Below are positions 8,635-18,140 of a stretch of 58,175 nt of DNA, one piece after another (within the stretch, counting starts at the first letter, position 1; every line of letters starts with the position of its first letter). The notes beneath the pieces were generated by a model, which saw only the letters and a program-made list of their open reading frames with translations, searched no databases and was not told where the DNA came from. Source of the DNA: Bacteroidota bacterium (GTDB lineage: Bacteria; Bacteroidota; Bacteroidia; Bacteroidales; JAAUTT01). The DNA lies in contig JAIFLU010000102.1 of NCBI GenBank assembly GCA_020048915.1, positions 1 to 58,175 on the forward strand, read 5' to 3'. The translations under genes and the position numbers were made by a program.

Positions 8635-10011
8635 CTACTTCAATAGCTCTGGCATTTGAAAATCCTGTTCCATGTTATAAGGCAACACCCGGACCTTATC
8701 TCCCTTTTTATTCGAAAAGTAAAGTTTCGATTCCGAAAGTTTATCGGCATCTCCATCGGCCCAGAATGCATAAAAATCGTTGTGAGCATTTAATGGCCGA
8801 CGGGTATATGAATGATTGCGCGAACTTCCCTGTGTTATCATCCTAATTTTTTTCCAGTCGACACCTTCGTTGTAACTTTCCCACAAAGCCATTTCCCCAC
8901 CTGTTCCATACTTCTGGGGGCCTGGTTCCGTTGGACCAATAATGCGCCATGTATTCCCTTCAACATACAACGAACCCATATCGTAATTATGGGTCGATTC
9001 GCAAACTTTGCGAAAGTTCCATTGTCCGTTTTTCCAATGAATAAGCATCCACTCGCGGGGATCCCCTTTGGGACCTGGCTCAAAATGGCTGCTTAATACT
9101 GCAAGGATGATTGGGTTGCCTTCCTTATCAAAATTCACATCGTTGATGTAAGCAAGCTTACCTTCCGCTTCATAATCTTTTACCAATGCATCCCCTTGAA
9201 TATCGGATAATGGTGTAATCAAAGATTTTCCATTGATATTTTTCCAGGTTTCCCCTAAGTCATCGGTTTGAACGAAATAGATGTTGGTTCGTTTGTTTAC
9301 ATCGCCTCCCGGATGGTAATTAAAGACCGAAACAATCTTTTTTTTCCACACATTAGACGATTGGTAATGACCACCCATTCCTGCCAATTTTTGATGCGGA
9401 GCCCAGACCCTGCCATCTTTACTGGTAGTCCAATATAATTCACGCCCCTTTGTATATTTTGTAAAGAGGTAGAAAAAGCCCTCTCCTTTTATCCACCAGG
9501 GTTGAGGATAAGTCATTTCATCCTCCAAAATTTTATCAAACGATTCAATGCTATAGGGAAGTGTACTTTTAAAAATAATTCCCGGCCGTGAAGTATTCCT
9601 GCCACTAACAAATACCCAAACAAATCCCATATCATCAATCGACAGCGAAGCATTATCATGAGGATCGTCAACGCCCATTTTATCATAAACAATTACTGGT
9701 TTAGGCACCATTCCCTTTTTATGATCGTAATATGAAATCATGATCAAAAGATGTCGATCTTCCTTCTTGGTAGTTCCTCCGTAAACAAAAAAAGTCTTGC
9801 CAACCTCAGGTGCATAAATCGCAACCGGGATGTGATTGGCGGTATAGGTTCCAAGCCCTCCGGAGTATTTATCGCCATATTGCGAAAACTGACCAAGGGT
9901 AAACCAAATTCCATTATAGCCATTGGCCTTGAGATATTGTGCATTTGCCTCTAAAGTGACAAAAAAAGTACATACTCCAATAATAAGAATAAACCATTTT
10001 TTAGAAATCAT
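8635..10011 (-). CDS. BNR_4-family secreted beta-propeller, putative lyase
   Basis: 458 residues with a signal peptide ending near residue 25 (EANAQ). The sequence matches the BNR-repeat 'BNR_4' group: NGYNGIWFTLGQ at the start of the first blade, the group signature DDPHDNASL near 115-123, then repeated blades with DLGETW and GVDWKK Asp-box-like turns. BNR_4 propellers include the seven-bladed ulvan lyase families PL24/PL25, where conserved His and Tyr act in beta-elimination. The His in PHDNAS is therefore a plausible catalytic residue here. Its place among lyases and upstream of GH88-type processing fits a lyase, but a non-catalytic binding or sialidase-like role is possible. Confidence 0.8.
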   Translation of the reverse strand: MISKKWFILIIGVCTFFVTLEANAQYLKANGYNGIWFTLGQFSQYGDKYSGGLGTYTANHIPVAIYAPEVGKTFFVYGGTTKKEDRHLLIMISYYDHKKGMVPKPVIVYDKMGVDDPHDNASLSIDDMGFVWVFVSGRNTSRPGIIFKSTLPYSIESFDKILEDEMTYPQPWWIKGEGFFYLFTKYTKGRELYWTTSKDGRVWAPHQKLAGMGGHYQSSNVWKKKIVSVFNYHPGGDVNKRTNIYFVQTDDLGETWKNINGKSLITPLSDIQGDALVKDYEAEGKLAYINDVNFDKEGNPIILAVLSSHFEPGPKGDPREWMLIHWKNGQWNFRKVCESTHNYDMGSLYVEGNTWRIIGPTEPGPQKYGTGGEMALWESYNEGVDWKKIRMITQGSSRNHSYTRRPLNAHNDFYAFWADGDADKLSESKLYFSNKKGDKVRVLPYNMEQDFQMPELLK

Positions 10012-10078
10012 TATTCAAAGAATTATATTTTATTAATTGCTTTTTTGTCAAATCAATACCTATTAGTATTAAAATATC

Positions 10079-10198
10079 AATGTCGTTTTGTTAAGCAGCA
10101 GGCTTCGACTGCGCTCAGCCTGAAAAACTGGTAATAGTTTCACACTGAGCAGAGTCGAAGTAAGTATTAATTATTTAATTTCTAAACTAAACGACATT
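10079..10198. repeat. Nested palindromic element bounded by perfect 10-bp inverted repeats
   Basis: AATGTCGTTT (10079-10088) is repeated inverted at 10189-10198. Inside, CTTCGACTGCGCTCAG (10103-10118) pairs almost perfectly with CTGAGCAGAGTCGAAG (10145-10160). The outer 10-mer also occurs alone near 32600. It sits in the 207-base gap between two lyase genes and resembles a MITE or a dispersed Bacteroidota palindrome; it carries no coding sequence. Confidence 0.65.
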
Positions 10199-10218
10199 TA
10201 TTCCTGTACTGTTTTCTT

Positions 10219-12948
10219 TTATTGAATCTCAATAACTCCATTATTAATCTTAGGTACAGTAAATACAATATTTTTTCCTGATTTTTTGACCGTCAGTATG
10301 GTCAGTTTTAAACCATCGCGCAACAATACATTCGATTTACCGGAATTTAAAATGCTAATCTCAGTTGGCTGATTGCATGTTATCCGGATGATCTTTTCTT
10401 CAAATACGAGATTCGCAGATCCATCGGTATCCATGCATTTCAATGTATAATTGCCAAACCGAAGTTCTTTGCCTTTTCCCAGGTATAATGACGAAAGTCT
10501 TTTGCCTGAAAACCCTGCGATACCAAAATAACCGGTAAATGCCCAACCATCAGATAAAAAAGATTTACCAGGATTGGTCGACTGAAAGATCGTTTCCCGC
10601 AAAATATCTTTATGAAAAACCTCCAAAGCAGTAAATTCATCTCCGTCATTGCGATTTACTACCGAAATATGATCAACAGTATATGTTTTCTCCCCTTTAT
10701 ATGGTTCGAAAACTACTACAAACGGCTTACTTCGAGCTTCTTTTTCGGTGCGGATGGTAAAAAGCGGAAGCTCCTTTCCATTGTATATCTTTCCTGCAGT
10801 TTTAGTTTTTGGCGATTTGGCCTGATAATACACCCTGTCTTTATTTCCAGCTATCAGGGCTTGCATATATAAATCGTTCCGGCTCTCATCTTTCATTGAA
10901 AATCGGGCAACAACATTTCCTTCATAATTGTCAAGTTTTGCAACATCGGTAAAAAACCGGAAGCCGGGATAATCTTTTTCTGTAACCGGATAAATGGCAG
11001 ATTGCACGTTTAAAGGCTCCCTTTTGTCATTTAAAAATTCAACCTTTTCTCCAATATTATGATACACATAGTCGTTGCTAACCGGGTTATCGGAGCGGTA
11101 AATATCAATGTAATAACCACTGGTATCGGAAGTGCGGACAATTGAAAGCGTGCGCGACTGGTTTGTATTGGTAGACTTGTCGAAATAACGGGTATCAGTA
11201 AACGAATAGTCCGAAGAAACCGCTTGCTTGTCGGCCAAGGGTTCCATGGCAGCCAAGTCAATCTGACCAATTTTTTTTGTCCCTGCCGATCCGCTGAATG
11301 GAACGGAGCTTGACATACCAGCAGCCACAACAGTATTGTGGGCTGCCCATTGACTATAATAATTGCGATGTAACGGATGCTCGTAATTCGGTCCCGTTCC
11401 GGCATCAATTCCCAATACTTCCCCCAAACCATATAGTTCCATTGCCATACCGTTGCAATGGTTGTGATTGTAGGTTGCTCCTTGCACGCCAACCATTAGT
11501 CCTGTTTTCGGCTCCATCCCATTGCGCTGCAAAAAGTACCGGGCAAATTCCAGTGTTCCAGTACGCGGCCATTGATAGGTTGTGGTAGCGTCCGGTATTT
11601 CGGGCAAGAAACATAACAAACCTAAAAAGCCCGATTTGTCCCGCTGGTATTTTCTGCCATCAATCAGTTTTTTCATGGAAGCCAGCATTTCGGCTAATTC
11701 GGGCTGATCGTATTTTACCGCTCCCACCAAACCTATTTCGAGCGATTCGGCACTTTGCGAAGCCCTGCCGGTATCGCCAAACCCACCGACGGTTAAATTC
11801 GGGAATGAGTATTTTAGCATGGCATACGATGCTTTGAAAAGTGCCGGGAAACGACGAAAAACATCGTATCCGTTCTTTTCAAGTGCCAGCGATGCCACAA
11901 GCAAATTGCCTACCGGGTAATTATGATACCCCCCAGGTTCTTTCCAATGCCCATCGTGGGTAAGCCATTTTTCGACTGTCGAAGGAAGCGCCAGTTGACC
12001 ACAACTGCCATTAATGGTGTCCTTTTCGAGGAAAAACTGTAGGTAATAATCCTGTTTCTGCTTGTTTTCCAGACTCAATGCAGCAAAAACAAGGGTGGAA
12101 CTTTCGGCAGCATACCAGTTATTGTTCCAAAATCCGCGGAAAGCAAGCGTTGAAGCAAATTTTTCGAAAACCACTTCGTACCAGTGAAGGTCATAACCAC
12201 TCTTCTGCATAAAAGGTTTTACAAAATCGTATGCCAATATTATGCTCCGATAACTTTGGTCGCCGAGGGTTTGCATATCCAAAAACCCGGTCCGGCAAGG
12301 CCCTGCAATGGGTTCCTGATAAAAAGCTCCTTTCGCCCACTGGTCCAATATATCGGCAGCAAACCTTGCATACTTTTCCTCACTGGTAAACCAATAAAGT
12401 ATGGCTGCTTTCAAAGCCAAATCGTTTATATCGCCATTAATATCGGTAATGTATGCCTGAGGATCAGTCCATTCCTTTTGATTGGTCTCGGGATTAAACA
12501 ATTGCATCAATTTTGAAGTATCATAAGGAACTAATTCTTCAATAGTTGGTTTCCGGTACGAAGTTCCCTTTTCGGTAATAGGCGACCTCAGATAGGTGTT
12601 TACCCTGATGGTGGGCACGGGAGCATTGCCCACCCAACGAACCAGCCGGGATCCCGATTCATCGGAATAAACAGTCGTATAATGTTTCCCCGGAACACGA
12701 TTCATCAGATAGCGGCTAAGTATCCACTGGGGATTCGTTTGATGACGGTCGACATACCCGGAGACTTGTTTTTCCAAGTCATTATATATAGATTTCGCCC
12801 ATTCCTGCCCAGTTAATTTCTGTAGAACAAGTTGTTTGTCGTTATCGTTTACCAGAATATGCGGATATCTGCTTTGCGCCTGACCAGTTGCATAGATCAT
12901 GAAACATGCTATACAGGCTAGGAGAATTTTTCGAAAATTACGATGCAT
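10219..12948 (-). CDS. Large heparinase II/III-like polysaccharide lyase (909 aa)
   Basis: The signal peptide ends near residue 24 (YATGQAQ). An N-terminal alpha/alpha-toroid spans about 40-470, and C-terminal beta-sandwich domains about 475-905. Candidate active-site patches are NNNWYAAESS at 275-284, HDGHWKEPGGYHNY at 331-344, GFGDTGR near 389-395 and TYNHNHCNG at 492-500. The HNHxNG pattern and the following GEVLGIDAGTG are typical of the heparinase II/III beta-sandwich edge. It is about 40 percent longer than the other heparinase-type proteins here, with extra C-terminal beta-domains. It resembles large Bacteroidota lyases such as the PL40-type ulvan lyases, but I cannot assign the family. 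It starts 11 bases after the next upstream gene, so the two are co-transcribed. Confidence 0.78.
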   Translation of the reverse strand: MHRNFRKILLACIACFMIYATGQAQSRYPHILVNDNDKQLVLQKLTGQEWAKSIYNDLEKQVSGYVDRHQTNPQWILSRYLMNRVPGKHYTTVYSDESGSRLVRWVGNAPVPTIRVNTYLRSPITEKGTSYRKPTIEELVPYDTSKLMQLFNPETNQKEWTDPQAYITDINGDINDLALKAAILYWFTSEEKYARFAADILDQWAKGAFYQEPIAGPCRTGFLDMQTLGDQSYRSIILAYDFVKPFMQKSGYDLHWYEVVFEKFASTLAFRGFWNNNWYAAESSTLVFAALSLENKQKQDYYLQFFLEKDTINGSCGQLALPSTVEKWLTHDGHWKEPGGYHNYPVGNLLVASLALEKNGYDVFRRFPALFKASYAMLKYSFPNLTVGGFGDTGRASQSAESLEIGLVGAVKYDQPELAEMLASMKKLIDGRKYQRDKSGFLGLLCFLPEIPDATTTYQWPRTGTLEFARYFLQRNGMEPKTGLMVGVQGATYNHNHCNGMAMELYGLGEVLGIDAGTGPNYEHPLHRNYYSQWAAHNTVVAAGMSSSVPFSGSAGTKKIGQIDLAAMEPLADKQAVSSDYSFTDTRYFDKSTNTNQSRTLSIVRTSDTSGYYIDIYRSDNPVSNDYVYHNIGEKVEFLNDKREPLNVQSAIYPVTEKDYPGFRFFTDVAKLDNYEGNVVARFSMKDESRNDLYMQALIAGNKDRVYYQAKSPKTKTAGKIYNGKELPLFTIRTEKEARSKPFVVVFEPYKGEKTYTVDHISVVNRNDGDEFTALEVFHKDILRETIFQSTNPGKSFLSDGWAFTGYFGIAGFSGKRLSSLYLGKGKELRFGNYTLKCMDTDGSANLVFEEKIIRITCNQPTEISILNSGKSNVLLRDGLKLTILTVKKSGKNIVFTVPKINNGVIEIQ

Positions 12949-12959
12949 ATCAAACAGTT

Positions 12960-14192
12960 TTAATTGTATTTATTTAAAAGCCAAAGAGCGGGATGCCTTA
13001 CAGGAAGATTTCGGATTACCTCCGGATGTGTCGGGCTTCCATTTAAATGAAGGAATGTTGAAATATATTCCCGGTTTTGATAGGCTATACCGGCAAAGAG
13101 AAGGCACGATTGACGCACCGGCCATTCGTCCCAAATGTAAATGTCTTTGGCAAAAGGCCATTTTGACTTATCGGCAATAAATGGGTAGATAAACTCCATC
13201 CCCTTTTTCAGACTTTTGCCTTCCACAGTTTTATATTCCCACAAATTATCAGTAGAAGTTGATAAAATCTGCGCCACATTGCACATCGCATCCATGTTGA
13301 ATAACGAATATCCATAAGGCTTGGTACGTTTCAGTTCCAGTGGAAAACTACCGTCAGCAGCCATTTGAGATGGCAATAAAACCGTTTTAAAACGATTGGT
13401 ACAAAATTGCAACATCTTTTCGTCGCCCAACAAAGATGCAAATGCCGAAGCAGTAGCAACCCAGCAGGTACCATGATTATTTTTGGCATTCATTTCGTCT
13501 ATTCCGTAGGGATGGGTATTCATCCACAATAAAAAAGTCCGAAACCAATCCTTCATTTTTACTGACTGCGCTTCGGGTATAACATTATTCTCCGTCAGGA
13601 TTTTAGCCGATTGAGCAACTTCCACCAAATGATAGGCATCGATTAACCCGATTCCTCGCCCTGTAAAACGCCCCCAGATAGCTTGTGAATAAAGCATATT
13701 GGGATTCATACGGGTAGCAGTGTCAACAAACCAGGCATTGATGTGCTCCATCGCTTTTAAAGCATATTTTTGTTCGCCTGTGAGTAACCATGCAGATGTA
13801 AGTGTAGCCGTTATTTCGCTAAAGCGGATCATGGCATGCCGGTGGTCCGAAAAATTATCGGGATTACTTTGCCCATCCTTTTGAATATAAGGTCCGGTTG
13901 GATTCAACGAATCGGGCCACCAATAATCTCCTTCCGAATAATAATCATGACGATTCCCCGCGCTGCGTTTGCAAAATGATGAAGTTACCGTTACCGGCTT
14001 CTCTGCCATCATTTTTTCGGCCTGTTCAATCGTTTTCTTCCGAATATTTTGCAGTAGTTGGGCTTTCAGGTCGGGCGTTAATTGCTGAGTTTCCGAAATT
14101 GCTTTTGTTGGGAAAATTCCACCCTGTATCCAACAAGGTTTCAAGAAAAAAGATCCCAGGAATAATAAAAAGAAAATTTTATGATTTGACAT
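12960..14192 (-). CDS. Alginate_lyase-superfamily secreted lyase (PL5/PL38-like)
   Basis: I start at 14192 rather than 14252: that ATG begins a signal peptide (MSNHKIFFLLFLGSFFLKP) and gives 410 residues, removing an overlap with the upstream gene. The fold is an alpha/alpha-barrel of the Pfam Alginate_lyase type. Signatures are DYYSEGDYWWPD near 83-94, YSQAIWGRFTGRGIGLIDAY around 168-187, and NNHGTCW near 238-244, the last being the usual catalytic Asn-His pair. Relatives include mannuronate lyases (PL5) and glucuronan lyases (PL38); the latter suits a PUL with GH88 but no other alginate genes. It is tightly packed between lyase genes in the operon. Confidence 0.82.
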   Translation of the reverse strand: MSNHKIFFLLFLGSFFLKPCWIQGGIFPTKAISETQQLTPDLKAQLLQNIRKKTIEQAEKMMAEKPVTVTSSFCKRSAGNRHDYYSEGDYWWPDSLNPTGPYIQKDGQSNPDNFSDHRHAMIRFSEITATLTSAWLLTGEQKYALKAMEHINAWFVDTATRMNPNMLYSQAIWGRFTGRGIGLIDAYHLVEVAQSAKILTENNVIPEAQSVKMKDWFRTFLLWMNTHPYGIDEMNAKNNHGTCWVATASAFASLLGDEKMLQFCTNRFKTVLLPSQMAADGSFPLELKRTKPYGYSLFNMDAMCNVAQILSTSTDNLWEYKTVEGKSLKKGMEFIYPFIADKSKWPFAKDIYIWDEWPVRQSCLLFAGIAYQNREYISTFLHLNGSPTHPEVIRNLPVRHPALWLLNKYN

Positions 14193-14245
14193 TTTATAGT
14201 TTGAATTATTTCTATTCGATCCATTTAAAAACAGACTTAGATTTT

Positions 14246-16120
14246 TCACCAACCCGAAAGCGAAATTATTTCAGTTGAATAACTAGGTGTATTTCCATCC
14301 CAATGTGGTAACATCAGTATTGAGAAGGTCACATTGCCAGATGATTCCGGTATTCGGGCCATTAACCGGCTTACCCCTAAATTCTCCTTTTGAGGTTTTG
14401 CCTGTTGAGCTGATTCGGAAGTAAATACGGCATTTTCAGGAGACAGAATAATTGCAGTTAGCTTCTTTCCATTCAATGTAAGTTCTGCTTTTTTCGATGA
14501 AATTATCTGAATAACAGCATCGGTAGTCATCCCCCAGGCAATAGTAGAAGCCTTGGTTAAGGCGAATTCATCCTGAATCAGAACCGACTTTCGTCCATCC
14601 AATATTTTCAAACCGCGCATTGCTGAGCTGACAAATTCTTTGTAAGCAGATGTAAAATCAATTATAGAAAATGGTTCCATTATTCCTTCGCTATGTTTAA
14701 TAAATTTTGAAGTGGCATCCACATCCTGACTTTTGCCATTGATCACCGGGACATTATGACTTAACGATTGCAACCGGTAATACGAGTACCGTTTGCTCCC
14801 AAAATAATCGGGCAGGTTATAGTCGTCGGAACCTAAATCCCTCGCCCAGCGGACTCCAAGAGCATCCATCTCAAAATTACCCAGGTCGAGATGCGCATGG
14901 TTTACTTTATTGTATCCGGCCTTGAACCCAACCCACAAGGCATTTTGATCTGTCCACGAACTGCGGGAAAAATAAAGTGCCACCTTCCCATCGAAGAATT
15001 TATCGAGATCCCGTTGGGCTGCTGAATTTGCATAAGGTCTGAACCAAATAACATCGAATACATTGGCTGTGCGGGTTTCGAGCTGATCGATTACAAAATC
15101 CGAAAAGTGATTGTTATTATAAACATTCGCCAACCACATAGCAGGATGCGGGGCGCCCAGTTTTGATTTTTCGCCAGCATCGGCATAATTAAGCATATAA
15201 CCGGTTGGTCCGGCAGAATAAATCGGGAAGTAACCAGTAAGGTTCATTCCCGGCGAATTATTTAACTCAAAATCGCTCTGTAATGCAGACTGTAAAGCTG
15301 AAATCCCATAGGCGGTATAATCTGTAGCATATCCCCAGTAACCGGGACCTTCTCCCCAAACGCCATCGGGACCATAGCTTTTCAACGCAAAAGGCAAATT
15401 TTCAATGGCTTTTTTAAGTATGTACGAAGCAATTGCCGTATCGGTCTCCGCAACAGCTAATGCACCAATTAAAAGGCCGCCGTTGCACACCTGGTTCCAA
15501 TTATGATCTACTTTTGTCCACCAGGCATTTCCGGCATAGGCTTTTTTACCTTCCTCCAAACCTAGTTTAATCAATCCGGCTTTGATCAAATCGCGCGCAG
15601 ATTGATCCATATCGTTATAAAGCCAGTCGTAGCCAATAGCAACTGCATGGGTCATTTCGGCAACATCCAAAAAATGCGATGGATTCCAGTCAGCAAAAGC
15701 ACACACTGTTCGCATATTCGAAACAGCCGGACTGAGGTATTTTGCATTCCCTGTCCATCGATAAGCAAAAGCAAGATTATAAACCCGCGATAAACATTCC
15801 CGGCTTTTATCGAGCAAGCGGGGACCGATTAAAACGTGTTCTATGGGAGATTTAAATATATCCTTATCTGCCTGGGCAATTACATCGGCAGCATATTTCT
15901 TAAGTTTGATATCGGTATTGCTCAGTGTCTTTAATTCGGCTAACCGAACATCGGTTAATAATAACCGGGGGTGTTCCCGTTGCATGGTACTTAGAATACC
16001 AGTCAGTTCGATTTCCGGCACTTTTGCAGGAGCAATCTTTTCAGATTTTTCGCATGATGCCAGTGTAGAAAGCTGAAAAACTAAAAAGAAGATCAGTATG
16101 AATTGATTGAGCTTTTTCAT
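14246..16120 (-). CDS. Heparinase II/III-family lyase, lipoprotein form
   Basis: Start placed at 16120 (MKKLNQFILIFFLVF), which gives a lipoprotein signal with LSTLASC; the Cys is at residue 23 of 624. This implies anchoring to a membrane, perhaps the outer cell surface. The toroid carries HFLDVAEM and IGYDWLY, NWNQVCNGG near 207-215 and EGPGYWGY near 257-264. The beta-sandwich carries NHAHLDLGNFEMDALG. The same motifs in the same order occur in the neighbouring gene at 16126-18000, so the two are tandem paralogues. Gap to that gene is 5 bases. One copy is lipid-anchored and one has a plain signal peptide, suggesting division of labour between surface and periplasm. Confidence 0.85.
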   Translation of the reverse strand: MKKLNQFILIFFLVFQLSTLASCEKSEKIAPAKVPEIELTGILSTMQREHPRLLLTDVRLAELKTLSNTDIKLKKYAADVIAQADKDIFKSPIEHVLIGPRLLDKSRECLSRVYNLAFAYRWTGNAKYLSPAVSNMRTVCAFADWNPSHFLDVAEMTHAVAIGYDWLYNDMDQSARDLIKAGLIKLGLEEGKKAYAGNAWWTKVDHNWNQVCNGGLLIGALAVAETDTAIASYILKKAIENLPFALKSYGPDGVWGEGPGYWGYATDYTAYGISALQSALQSDFELNNSPGMNLTGYFPIYSAGPTGYMLNYADAGEKSKLGAPHPAMWLANVYNNNHFSDFVIDQLETRTANVFDVIWFRPYANSAAQRDLDKFFDGKVALYFSRSSWTDQNALWVGFKAGYNKVNHAHLDLGNFEMDALGVRWARDLGSDDYNLPDYFGSKRYSYYRLQSLSHNVPVINGKSQDVDATSKFIKHSEGIMEPFSIIDFTSAYKEFVSSAMRGLKILDGRKSVLIQDEFALTKASTIAWGMTTDAVIQIISSKKAELTLNGKKLTAIILSPENAVFTSESAQQAKPQKENLGVSRLMARIPESSGNVTFSILMLPHWDGNTPSYSTEIISLSGW

Positions 16121-16125
16121 ATTAG

Positions 16126-18000
16126 TTACCATGCTTCCAGAACCTTTTCGAATTTGATTTTTTTATCGCCTGCAGAACCGGGAATTAACAAAACCTGAAT
16201 AGCTTGTTTCTGGTTCGGTTCAAGTTGTATTTCAAATCCGACCAGTGTTTTACCTGGATTTGGTGCATCATAGCCGGTGGTTGGTTCAGTAGACCATGTT
16301 TTCATGCTAACTTCCTTCGGGGTGTTCACCTTTAATTCCAACGTATGCCCTTCTTTTGTGAGCTTAATGCTATTCTTTCCTAATTCAGGAGTTGCAGACG
16401 TCATCATGGTCCAGCGCAGGGTTGTGGGTTTATCAGGCGCCACCACCTCATCGCGGATCACAACAAAAGCCTGATCGACAATAGCAACGCCCCTTTTCGC
16501 CTGGGCCAGTTGATTTTCATAAACAGAAGATATGTCGGAAATAGCATACATAAAATCTGGATTATCTGAAAACCCATCAATTTTGGCATATCCCTTCACA
16601 AGCTGAAGCTGGTTGTTTATGGTAAGTGTATTGTGTGCCCGGTTGTTTAATCTGAAAATACTCCAGCGCTGAGCATCCTGAGTACGTCCAAACACAGCAA
16701 TCCCTTTCGATTCGAGCGATTCGTAATCCTGCATCCCAAAATCGGATGCCCACCGGGTACCATCTGCTTCCATTATAAATGAACCAATGTCCATATGTCC
16801 ATGGTTTACTGAGGGAGAACCAGCCTTAAAGCCAAGAAACAGAGCATTTCGGGTATTCCACGATGTCCGCATCAAACAAACGGGATTTGCCCCCTGCCCT
16901 TTCCAAAATTTCATTTTCGGTTCTGTAACGCTTTCCAATGAAAGACCTTTTCCCCAAATCATCACTGCCGGAAGCAACCTGTCTCTTGTATAACTTGAAT
17001 AATCATCTTTCTGTAAATATCCTTTTTCGACCCATAATTGCGACGGATCGTTGTTTCGCTGCGCAAACCAAAACATGGCAGGACTGATGTCTTTTCCGGA
17101 ACCACTATCTCCCCAATTATAAGGTAAGCCTGTAACTCCGGTCATGCTCTGGAAAAAACCGGCAGTTTGCAAAAAGCCGGGAACACTGTTTAATCCGAAA
17201 TCAGTTCCAAAAACTTTTTCGACTGCACTCAAAAACATCACATTGAAGGAAGTTCCATACCCCCAATAGCCATAGCCTTCGGGATAAGCGCCATCGGGTT
17301 TGTATTCACCCATAGGCAGTGTTATGGATTGTATTGCCCTTTCGATCATTTTTTTCGAAAGCTCCGGATTATCTTCCGCAACAGCCAAAGCACCATATGT
17401 CATACCAGCATTACAAACCTGATTCCAGTTATTAACTGCTTTTACCCAACTACTATATTTGGGATCGAGTGAAGGGTTTAGTCCTTTGCTGACAATGGCT
17501 TCCCGGATAATCGCTTTCGATGGTTCCGATAATTTTGGATACAACCAGTCATATCCAATGGAAATGGCCATCGTCATTTCAGCAACATCCAGAAAATGCG
17601 ATGGGTTCCAATCGCTGAATTTTGATATAGCCAACATCTCTTGTTCGCACCGTTCAAAATATTTAGCCTCTCCAGTAATTCGCCAGGCATAGGAAAGGTA
17701 AAAAATACGGCGAAGTGCTTCGCGCGATTTGTCGAGTAACCGACGTCCTATCTGAATACGTTCAACCGGAGGTCTTAAAATAATGCTGTCGCATTCTCTC
17801 AGAATGGTTTCATGCATTTTTTTCCAACTAGGATTGGTTGCAATGGATTGTTGAATTTGAACTTCTTCTCCTTTAAGAAGCAAAATTCGTGGGTGTTGCT
17901 TTTCAGTAATTGTTTGTAATGAAATGGATTGCTGAGCAAAACTGGTTACAGACAAGCAAATCAACATTAAAATTATCAAGGAGTTTTTTAAGTAGTTCAT
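16126..18000 (-). CDS. Heparinase II/III-family lyase, soluble paralogue
   Basis: 624 residues with a plain signal peptide (SVTSFAQQ, cleavage near residue 22). It shares with the next gene the HFLDVAEM, IGYDWLYP, NNWNQVCNAG, EGYGYWGYG and NHGHMDIGSFIMEADG blocks, covering both the toroid and the beta-sandwich. His, Asn and Tyr residues expected in catalysis are present in both. It precedes the lipoprotein paralogue by 5 bases, so the pair is almost certainly translated from one transcript. Family-level function is beta-eliminative cleavage of a uronate-containing glycan; which linkage is unknown. Confidence 0.85.
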   Translation of the reverse strand: MNYLKNSLIILMLICLSVTSFAQQSISLQTITEKQHPRILLLKGEEVQIQQSIATNPSWKKMHETILRECDSIILRPPVERIQIGRRLLDKSREALRRIFYLSYAWRITGEAKYFERCEQEMLAISKFSDWNPSHFLDVAEMTMAISIGYDWLYPKLSEPSKAIIREAIVSKGLNPSLDPKYSSWVKAVNNWNQVCNAGMTYGALAVAEDNPELSKKMIERAIQSITLPMGEYKPDGAYPEGYGYWGYGTSFNVMFLSAVEKVFGTDFGLNSVPGFLQTAGFFQSMTGVTGLPYNWGDSGSGKDISPAMFWFAQRNNDPSQLWVEKGYLQKDDYSSYTRDRLLPAVMIWGKGLSLESVTEPKMKFWKGQGANPVCLMRTSWNTRNALFLGFKAGSPSVNHGHMDIGSFIMEADGTRWASDFGMQDYESLESKGIAVFGRTQDAQRWSIFRLNNRAHNTLTINNQLQLVKGYAKIDGFSDNPDFMYAISDISSVYENQLAQAKRGVAIVDQAFVVIRDEVVAPDKPTTLRWTMMTSATPELGKNSIKLTKEGHTLELKVNTPKEVSMKTWSTEPTTGYDAPNPGKTLVGFEIQLEPNQKQAIQVLLIPGSAGDKKIKFEKVLEAW

Positions 18001-18075
18001 ATCGCTCTTGGTTTTATAATTTTATAATTCAGTTGGAACCGAAAAGTTATAAATTCAATGATTTTCATATGTTTT

Positions 18076-18125
18076 AAATCATTTAATTTCAAAGTCCCCC
18101 AAATGGGGGATTAGGGGGTAAATGA
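18076..18125. repeat. C/G-rich intergenic palindrome
   Basis: The stretch AAAGTCCCCCAAATGGGGGA followed by TTAGGGGGT, with flanking AAAT(G)ACTTT, folds as a hairpin with a CCCCC/GGGGG stem. Such AAGTCCCCC...GGGGG units are common dispersed repeats in Bacteroidota. It lies in the 140-base gap between two lyase genes and stands out against the AT-rich background. Confidence 0.55.
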
Positions 18126-18140
18126 CTTTTCAAAGCAGAC

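Noticed and set aside
11031..11492. 153-codon frame inside the 909-residue lyase gene
   Set aside because: Overlaps, in another frame, a gene with clear homology; composition is that of a shadow frame.
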